DNA of 64,000 nt from Sorghum bicolor (lineage: Eukaryota > Streptophyta > Magnoliopsida > Poales > Poaceae): the NCBI RefSeq assembly GCF_000003195.3, contig NC_012872.2, positions 3,472,001 to 3,536,000 of the forward strand, written 5' to 3'. Each line of letters starts with the position of its first letter. Positions within the stretch are counted from its first letter, which is position 1. Positions 55,377-64,000 of the stretch are shown one piece after another. Below the pieces are notes generated by a model. The model was given only the letters and a program-made list of their open reading frames with translations. It was not told the DNA's origin and did no database searches. Both the position numbers and the translations under genes were made by a program.

Positions 55377-58300
55377 AGGACGTATCTTACACAATGTTTA
55401 GATCAACTCCAGATGCTTAGGCCTCATTTGGTGGAGCTCTGGCCGAATTCAATTTCGGGTCCTCACTCTAGTAAGAAACAATTTTTATTCTCCTCTTAAA
55501 ATATATTAAGATTTAGTGAAACCACAATTTTTTTCTACTTTATTGGCTCTGGCTCCTGCATAAACTATAGCAAGGAGTCATGATCCGTTTAGAGATTTAG
55601 ATCAACTCTAGATGCCTCTATTTTATTTTTTTATGCTGAATCAAATACCCTGCTCACACCCTCCCAACTTTCCCACTCCACATCTCATTCCTGGTTCACC
55701 TCACACCCTACTTTAATTTTCTTTTCGTTTCATTTTGTCATCTGTGCTCGTATGCAGACCAGCTCCTCCTCTAACTCGTATGTTGCCTTTAATTTGCTAC
55801 CGCTACCCCCGCCCCCACCCTATCAGCCAAACCCTACCCTCAACTTATCTGCTGGAGTTTGACCTCACTTACATACCCTTCCCAGCTCCAATACGCCCTA
55901 GCTCAGCTTTCTCTATCGTCATCCCACTTCTAGCGCGTAAGCTCCTTTCCACCAAGCTCGGTCTCAGCCCCATTGTGAAGTTTGATGTTGCCATGCCAAT
56001 TTGTCTATAATTTGGTACGTAGATGGTTTGTCATGAATGTTGAAGATCAAATTGAACAATGGTAGGAGGAAGACGAGATGATGATTGATGATGATGTGAC
56101 AAGACTATGTTTTACCTTGGGATGACACTTTATCTGATCTTTCAAATTTTAATTTTCTGTTGAATTTGTACGTTTGAATATAAATCATTTATACAAACTC
56201 ATCACATTATTTTTAAAATTTATGCCGGGTCAAATACATAGACTATATGTAGTATAACTATAATAAAAAGAGAAAAATAAAATAAAATAAAATATGGGGC
56301 TGATTTGGAGGTAGAGGCAAGGAAGCAAGCCCAAATCAGAAGTAGGGGTACCCAGGACTCCATCAAAGGGTTTTTGGGGAGTGAAATTTGACTCCATCAG
56401 AGGATGTACATACCCTGGAAAATGAAGGCAGTCCTGTCATCCTGTGTCAGTTCGTGTGTGTGTGTCAGCCGAATCTGAGAGACGACTTTGCAATTCTGAT
56501 CGTACTGCATGCAGAGAAGATTGGGTCTAATAAGAAGGAAATCAGCCATGCTGGTGTCATGCAACAGCGCCATTTCCCTCAAGGAAACACACAATTTGGA
56601 ATTGAAAAATGTATGGCCGCGGAGACAAAACGGCATACATACAAATATACAAAAGCATGCACATGGCGGTTGGATACTTGGATGATATGCATGATGGACT
56701 CGATCAGCAGCTCAAGTAAACTGCAGGTGTTAGTCAACGGAGTTGCATCAAGGAGGCGTCTTTCCTACCTAATTCCTAAATATATAGTATATTATCAACC
56801 ATTTCTCTAATGAACGAATACAGCTAGCGGATGAGCAGACCTATTGCCGACGCGCGCGTCATGCGAGGCCAACCTTTTCAACGATCTGGTCAAATCTTTG
56901 GTCCTCAAGTGGGGGCGGCGATCCGGGTTTCCATCACATTTTTCCTAAGCAAAGACCTCCTTGCAATTGCCCCAAGGAAATTAAGCGAAAACACAAATGT
57001 CTTCTCCCTCTTGTCTGTGACGATCTTCCGGGTGTTTGATGCTTGGAAGCCACTGCTGCTACATCATCAGCATATTAAAATCCGGCCGTGAGCCGTCCCA
57101 AATTCAAGCTCACCCTACCGGCGGCGACGACGACGACGATGGTTCTCGCCGCCGAGTTCGATTTTTTCCAGCTGTCAAATTCCGCTGGCGGAGTTTTCAT
57201 TTCGTGGATTACCGAGTCCTGATTACTGAATGAAAAAAAGAAAAGAAAACTGCAGAAAGTCAGAAGGCAGAGATCATCCTGCTAAGAAGTCGTCTTTCAC
57301 ATGGATGGATCGGTTCAGGGAGCTGCATGCCCAATGGGAAGAACTGTAATGTCACTTAGCCACGATCGAATTAGAATATTAATTAGCGAGTTCTTGCGAC
57401 CTGTGCATTCAAATACTCGAGGTCAACAATTTGTCAGAAGTTATGGAAGTGTCAGATCATGGATCTGCCAGACTGAACTGGAGACTAATGATGGACAGAT
57501 CGATATACTAGTATGCGCGCGATTCAACTGCTACAGGTCAGCATTGCATCCCCAATAAGACTTTCTTGTTGTCAGATTTGGAACAGTAACAGTAATTTTC
57601 CTCGGAAGACTTTGCAGTTGCTTGACCAGGATCAAGGCTTGAACAACACTTTTTTGAATGCATGTGGAATGGAATCCATCAGAAGAACAAAAGCGGTAAA
57701 GTGCGTGGAAGTTGTTGTGTCAAAGAACTGTTTGTTGCTATTTCACTTTCTATGTAGAAACCTGAGAGGATGCTTTATATGACTATGACAGCTACCTCTG
57801 TCCATGTGTAATCTTCAGAACGGTGTGTTTTTGAAATACCTAGTCCCTAGCTACAAATAAGTCATATGGCACTATTGAATAATGGTGTTTGGTTGTTGTC
57901 GGTGTAAAACCAACATGTAGTTCATCTCCGTTTGTTCACTGGTACAAAGAAAAATGAAATGATGCATAAGTAGAATAGCTCATGAAAACACAGATGTCAG
58001 GCTCAAAATCTGAAGAGATGTGAATCAAGCTGTTGAGCCTTGCATGCATAGCTGGAAACAATCCTTCTTTAGCACCAAAGATAACACCAGAAAATTTTCT
58101 GGGTTGTAGTAACATCTCATTCCGATCTCTGTTTGGAAAACAACAGGGACCAGCATAGTCAAGCTGGGATCACTTTGTTTAGTTAAACTAATGGAGTAAT
58201 GACACAGACTTTACAATTTGATTGTGGACTAAACTCTGACACGGAAAGGACAAATCTGTGGATGCACCATATAACCAAGGCTACATTACCTGCTAATTCT

Positions 58301-59942
58301 AAAAACCCGTGGTGGTGTGTCGTGGGCTTATATCATACAATCGACTGACTGTAATTAACTGAGTTGTTAGCAAATTAGTTAGGAGATGATGCCGATAGTA
58401 GCTTACTTGCTACTAATTATACAGCAACTGTACGCAAATACTGACAAATGTGGTTTGACTGGTTGTTGATCTATCAAAATGAAGTAAACTTAACAAAGGG
58501 CTATTTGGTGATTCTCACCAGTCACTATGCTTCCTTGAAAGGGTTCAGACAACTGAGATCATATATTGTTAATGTTTTGAGGTGCAGACGAAGTGTTAGC
58601 TTTCAATGAATAGTAAAAAATGTTAACTTCAGTTGACTTTTATGGATCAGTAGCTGAGTTTCATTGGAGGGATAATTTAGCAAGGTAGAATCAAAGGTTT
58701 TCACTTTTTCAGCACCGAAGAATCATGCACGTTACGAAAATAATGTGTAATACTAATTATATGTTATTAATTAGGTAAAAGCGATGACAGGACAGCACGT
58801 CAGAATTTTGACTTGCGGATGATGAGTTTCAGTGTACTAAGTACTATCCAAGTTGCATCTTCAACTTCAACCCTGTGTGCTTAGCATAGACTTTTTTTGG
58901 CATGGACCTCACTCTTAATTTTACTCTTCATGCAATGATTCATCAGTTATTAATTTACTAATTACTATAGCTAGTTTATTGCCCCTATAACCATCATTAG
59001 CGATAACAGTGGTAATGGGCTAAAGATAAGGCTGCACTAGTCAGCTTCCAGGAAATAGCCAAACTCAACTTGTCTCTATGCACATAAGAATGACGCAAGC
59101 TGTACTATTGTTCTCACTTAAACAATGACTTCCTAAAAGATCTGATAAAGGCATGCTTGGCAATGCTCTACACAAATTTCAGAGGTAGTGTGCATTTTGT
59201 GATTCAGGGGCATCGGTTTGATTATTATTTTAAAAGAAACCTGAGGTTTGTTTCCAATTTTATAAAACTATTTTTTCCTGTAAAATATTATACTCACCAA
59301 ATTTAAAATATGAAATGATATAATTAACCATATCCTTTAACAAACAAAGCAACTCCATTCTGCTGCCGAGGTGATTTGGTATCTAGGCTACATATTTTCT
59401 TCCGAATAAAACAACAGTACTTTCATCCATGACTTTTTTTTAAGAGAGGAGGTGGTGCCCACCTGAATTTATATTATATGATGGCCCAAAACGTCCTGTA
59501 ATAATTTACAAATAGCATAGAAAACTCATGACCCAGATGGTGATGGTTTCAGCTGATACAAAGAAAGAAATGAGTTGGGTTTGGTGTTCCTAGCGAGCCA
59601 TGTCAAAAAATTGGCACCACTGATCAACAATTTGCCTCTTCCGCCGCAGGAATCTGCAGTGCCATTGCTCGGCCATTTCTTTACAGGCTGCTAGTACTTG
59701 GTTGAGGCTTAGTCTTTCATCAGCGAACAGGACCAAAGGCACAAATGGTTAATAACAAGTCTACATGGAAAGCATGGAAAAATAAACCAAGACCTTCTCA
59801 AGATGGCACTGCTTAAGCAACTCTGCGAAAATAAATGGGTTGTCAGGATCTAAAGATGGTACTGCTTAAGCAACTCTGCGAAAATAAACCAAGACCTTCT
59901 CAAGCAGAGCAGCTTCAAGAACACCTCTCTTCCAAACTGTAG
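55377..59942. other. long intergenic stretch, no gene seen
   Basis: About 4.5 kb without a recognisable gene. TTTAGATCAACTC.AGATGC occurs at about 55397 and 55597, a local repeat. 57110-57240 is a small GC-rich island (GGCGGCGACGACGACGACG). At 59795-59905 two blocks, GCTTAAGCAACTCTGCGAA and ACCAAGACCTTCTCAAG, each occur twice, showing a local duplication of about 60 bp. Confidence 0.4.
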
Positions 59943-60184
59943 TTCACTTTGGCTTTTTCTAAGTCAATTTTTCTCTAAGTTTGACCAAGTTTATAGAAAT
60001 TTTATCTACATTTACAATATCAAATTAGTTTCATTAATTCTCCATGAAATATAATGATAGTGCACTTATTTGAATTTTGAACTCATAGATGTTAATGTAA
60101 TATATTTTCAATAAACTTGATCAAAGCTAGGTAAGTCTGACTTAGAACAAACCCAAAGCAAACTATAATTAGGATGAAAGGAAC
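59943..60184. mobile_element. Stowaway/mariner-like MITE
   Basis: AGTTTGACCAAGTTTATAG on the left pairs with CAATAAACTTGATCAAAGCT on the right. The outer ends are decayed (TTTGGCTTTTTCTAAGTC with GACTTAGAACAAACCCAAAG). The AT-rich core has the layout seen at 44035-44298. Confidence 0.6.
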
Positions 60185-61495
60185 TATATAAAATCAGAAT
60201 AAAATATTATAATTAATTCAGATGTCAACTACTTGGAGTTGGTGTGAGGAAACCAAAGATGATTCGGTCACATCAACGTTTTCTCCACCGAGGATAAAAT
60301 CATAAGGGTTGCTCACCTCTGTAGTCAGCAGCTTAACAGTTGAAATGTCAACTCTGGATTTGTAATGTGTGAACACTTGCATAGGCAGGTTGGGCTGTGA
60401 TCATATTGTACGGCAAGTCAGGAGACTTCTCTTATCTCCGGTGACAATGCATGTTTGACAATTGACATTGTAACGGGATACAATACACTTCATAATTGTG
60501 TGAGGATCCAGGTTGTATTCATACTGAAGCATGACTGTAACTTCGATCGGGATGTCCTCATGGTCTCATGGAAAAGAACAAACAATAATTCAGTGAGAAG
60601 TGAGTAGTATGCTGATGAGTTTGGATAACGACAATCAATCAGTAGTTGTCATTATGGCCCATCGTTTCTTCTTTCTGATCAGTTCCTCCAAAAACATAAA
60701 CTGATCACTCAAAAGCTGTTAAACTACTGAAGAGGCAGGTAACAATGTTATTTCTGCTACATGTATGATGCATAGCACATGCATTTTTACAATGGTTGGA
60801 GAGGCGATTAGAAACGATTGGTGTCTATGGTCGGTGGACTCAGAACATGAAAAGCGATGAGAGCAAGGCGATAGGTGTATCTATGGTCGGAGGACCGTAG
60901 ACGTCACATCGCCTTCCATCGTCTCTGAAATTATAGGGATTAAAACCCTAAATAGAGGAGTGGTAATTCATTTTTTCGTATTTCTTTTTTTAATGAAGGG
61001 TAAAAGCGTAAATTTATAATTGAAAAAATAATATTTTGAATAGCATAGTTAGGGTGTATAATTCAAGTACTATAGTTAATTAGATAAAAAATTTCTTCTT
61101 AAGTTTTTTAAAAATCTTCTTATAGTTCCACCCGTTGGCGTCCACCAGTGCGTGTTACTAGGAGCCGTCGTCGCCGATGATACGGGTTGGGATTTGAGAG
61201 AATCTTGTATAATAACATTATTATCCTTCCATGAATTAAATCGAGAAAAGAAATTTACGTAGCGATTCCAACAATTATAAAACGTCTCATTATTTGAATA
61301 TTTTTAGGGAGGATCCAATGTGACTCAACTTGTATTATAAGCAATTATATTTTCTGGAGACTCCCTAAATCTAGTACAGACTTATAGATGAACTTACGCA
61401 CGGTACTGCTCCAACGATACTGGGCTGCTATGGCCCCACACGGCCCATTTAGACTTATATATACGAGATTAAAAGTTACTCGAATCAGTTATTTT
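60185..61495. other. intergenic, no gene seen
   Basis: No coding region is supported. At 60815-60900 the phrase TCTATGGTCGG.GGAC occurs twice, a local duplication. Confidence 0.4.
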
Positions 61496-61714
61496 TAATG
61501 AAATATTTAAGAGAGTGTTTGGCAGGTACTGTAGTATTTTTATTTTATAATTAGTGTCTAATAATGGACTAATTAGGCTCAAAAGATTTATCTCGCAAAT
61601 TATTCTCTAGTTGTGTTTTTAGTTTCGTAAATAGTCTATATTTAGTATTTCATACATGTGTCTAAATATTCGATGTGATAAGTGATAAAAAAAATCAGCG
61701 GCAACCAAACAGGG
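61496..61714 (+). mobile_element. MITE variant, split on the right
   Basis: GTGTTTGGCAGGTACTGTAG, TAGGCTCAAAAGATTTATC and CATACATGTGTCTAAATATT are related to the GGCCTTGTTTAG family. Its right end CAACCAAACAGGG is followed by the AT-rich element; the likely remainder (AAACAGGGCC) lies at 63502-63511. Confidence 0.6.
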
Positions 61715-63498
61715 GGGCTCTTCGGGTCCGGCCGTTCGGACCGAATTCGCGGTCCGGCAGCTCCCGCCCAAAATTCGCATGTCCTTGTTTCACTGCACAT
61801 CTGTCTTGTTTTATCACGTGCAGGTGTAGACAGACTGTTTCTTCAGTGGGCTCTTTCTTAGACAACGTGTTCTGATGTATGCACGGACGACTCATGCACA
61901 AACAGTACACCCAGCTATCATGCATTCACACACAATAATTTCCAAACAAACTAAAAAATCATAACTCCTAAACTAAACATCCAAATTAAATTCCGATTAC
62001 ACCATCAGGTTTCTTGCAATAAATTCTTCAAAATGAGACCCCACATGACATGAATATATTTAGATAAAATTTTAATAATGAACATCTATCTTATGAAAAT
62101 AGAACATTTTGGTGAGACAATGTTCTAGGTTTGAAGAACAAATGTTCCGTCTCCATAAGAAAAATATTCTTATGAAATCTAGAGCAAAAAATAAGAAACA
62201 TTTAATAGAGAAAAAAATTAAAAATATCATACGAGTACTTTTCAAACATCCTAAAAGTATACTATAGAACATCATATGTGTATTAAGTGAACATCATTAA
62301 ATACTTCATAAAACATCAAAAAAATATAATAGAACAACACATGTATACTACACGAACACAAAAAAAACATCATAGAACATCACTATATACTACGTGAACA
62401 TCACATGTATACTATGAGAACATTACAAAATACACCATATAACATCATATTTATACCACATGAACATACAGAAACATCATAGAACATCACATTTATAATA
62501 CGTGAACATCACAAAAAATATCATAGAACGTCACATGTATATTACAATAGCATTAAAAAACATAGAATATAACATTATATACCACATAACACGACAAAAA
62601 CCATTTTAGAACATTACATGTATACTATGTGAACATAAAAAAATAGAACATGTTTATTACACGAGCATCGCAAAATACGGACAGAACATTACATGTATAC
62701 TATTTAAACATAAATAAAAAACATCACATAAATAATACTTAAACATAAAAACATTGAACATCATATAAAAAACAATATAGAACATCCGGAAAAATAAAAA
62801 GAAAAAAAAAAGAAAGGTAATAAAATAAAATAAACACCTAAAACATAAAAAGAAAACGAAAATGAAAAAAAAAAGAAAAGAAAAACTAAAGAAAGATTAA
62901 AATATAAAAAACATGAATCAAAAGAAAAACATAGTTAGAAAAGAAACAAATAAAAGAAAATCAAAAGAAAAAGGATAAGAAAAAATAAAAATAGAACATC
63001 ACATTTACGGTAAGTGAACATAAAGAAAAATAAAAAATAAACATAAAATATATAAAAAAAGAATAATAAAAAAATCATATGAAAATAAAAATGGAAAATG
63101 AAGCACAAAAATAAAAAAGATAGAAAGAGAAAAGAAATGAAAAGACAACAAAAAATGGGAGAAGAATAAGAAAGAGAAAAATAGAGAACAGAAAAAAATA
63201 AAATAAGAATGAAAAAACATAGAAAACTAAAAAGAAAATAAAACGATAAAAATAAAAAGAAGGAAAAAGAATAGGAAAGAAAAAATAAATACGAAAAGAA
63301 AAATATAAGAGAAAAATGGAACATTACGTACCTACCTGTACTTTGTACTGCCTCCCACGCGTGGCCTCCACGTAGTGACGTTGTACTTTGTATTGCCTCC
63401 CACGCGTGGCCTTTCTCCCACCGCAGCGCGCGGGAAAACATGGTGGGAAACTATGGGACGATGTCTCCCGTCCGAACGTTTGGACCGAAAGATTTCCC
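61715..63498. mobile_element. AT-rich non-autonomous DNA element
   Basis: The ends are imperfect inverted repeats: GGGCTCTTCGGGTCC with CGGCCGTTCGGACCG on the left, and CCGTCCGAACG with TTTGGACCGAAAGATTTCCC on the right. AAACAGGG flanks the element (61707-61714 and 63502-63509); extending to ACCAAACAGGG / ACTAAACAGGG gives 11 bp with one change. An 8-11-bp target duplication suits a hAT or Mutator-like element. The interior is a degenerate repeat array plus an A-rich tract of about 500 bp. The long Phe/Leu-rich frame on its minus strand is a by-product of this composition. Confidence 0.6.
62270..62760 (+). repeat. degenerate GAACATCACATGTATACTA array
   Basis: The words AGAACATCAC, ATGTATACTA and GTGAACAT recur in this order every 30-45 bp, at least ten times, with drift. 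The array lies inside the AT-rich element and passes into a nearly pure A/G tract at about 62785-63320. Confidence 0.75.
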
Positions 63499-63512
63499 AC
63501 TAAACAGGGCCT

Positions 63513-64000
63513 GAGCCCTACTGGGATGATTTGAATTTTTATTCACGAATATAAAATGAGTGGAGCACTGTCTTTATTCGTTTAACGAAATATAGTTATA
63601 AATGTCATCAGGAGGCTCCAAAAACTAAACATGTCTACATATTAGTAAATTTACAGAGCTTCTAGCTAGAAGATGTGCATCGATATTTGAACTCCGTCCA
63701 TCGAAAAATTAAATCAATCCTTCAAAGGTTCTCTATTCTAGATTTTATTTCTAAGGGCATGTACAACCCACAGACGGGGGGTCGTCTGTAAGAGTCTCGA
63801 ATTTGACATATAGACAACTAAAAGAACAAGTCATACAACCCATAGACAAGAGGTCGTCTATAAGCTATTTAATGCTTTGTATGTAGCTAAGATCAACTAC
63901 GAATACATTTTATATACCATTGTGTTGCTATCATAATTGATCAAGTCAAATAAGATTAACATGATTACATATTTTTTTTTAAAAAAAAATCATCAATATA
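63513..64000. other. intergenic with two small hairpins
   Basis: No gene is seen. The repeated unit ACAACCCAYAGAC...GTCTRTAAG occurs at 63765-63792 and 63836-63863, each able to fold into a short hairpin. They probably belong to a small MITE that starts near GGGCATGTACAACCC; its right end is beyond or near the window edge. Confidence 0.45.

Noticed and set aside
55735..57782. Several plus-strand frames of 85-140 codons
   Set aside because: No domain, no plausible splice links and ordinary intergenic composition.
62270..62760. CRISPR-like or satellite array
   Set aside because: Units drift in sequence and spacing, lie inside a plant transposable element and have no constant repeat-spacer pattern.
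62935..63441. 168-codon Phe/Leu/Ser-rich minus-strand frame that looks like a membrane protein
   Set aside because: It is the reverse translation of an A/G-rich low-complexity tract in a transposable element; the hydrophobicity follows from poly-T codons.

Overview
This is plant nuclear DNA. It shows spliced genes with GT-AG introns, GC-rich grass-type exons in AT-rich surroundings, many MITEs, a Sirevirus-type Ty1/copia element, a CACTA element, a solo LTR and LINE remnants. One MITE family with GGCCTTGTTTAG ends occurs about fifteen times. That family and the overall style suggest Sorghum or a close Andropogoneae relative; this is inference, not a database match. No rRNA, tRNA, CRISPR array or bacterial-type operon was seen.

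Layout. 1-6.1 kb is a three-level transposon nest: a MITE split by a CACTA element, itself split by a 4-kb solo LTR. Both target-site duplications (TSDs) can be read. 8.1-10.7 kb (minus strand) is a four-exon GDSL esterase/lipase gene. 10.9-17.1 kb holds only repeats: a retroposon with a 15-bp TSD carrying a nested Tourist MITE, a hAT-like element, several MITEs and a copia LTR fragment. 17.1-28.2 kb is an 11.1-kb copia/Sirevirus element on the minus strand with near-identical LTRs. It is inserted in a Tourist-like MITE and carries an extra 535-aa ORF. 28.5-32.3 kb is MITE-rich. 32.6-35.9 kb (plus strand) is a seven-exon TWIN LOV (PAS/LOV) gene followed by tandem duplications. 37-45 kb is repeat-rich intergenic DNA. 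45.4-46.4 kb (plus) and 48.7-50.6 kb (minus) are two convergent WRKY genes: a group IIc gene with the WRKYGKK variant and a group IIb, WRKY72-like gene. 51-64 kb has no recognisable host gene. It holds a LINE fragment inside a MITE, further MITEs, and an AT-rich 1.8-kb element with inverted ends and a TSD-like repeat.

The four host genes (a secreted esterase, a blue-light-sensor-type protein and two transcription factors) do not form an obvious pathway. The two WRKY genes are close neighbours but belong to different subgroups, so they are not a simple recent tandem duplicate. The most unusual structure is in the copia element: a 19-bp GC-rich palindrome, usually in pairs about 22 bp apart, occurs in the LTRs, in untranslated spacers and inside the gag and pol reading frames.
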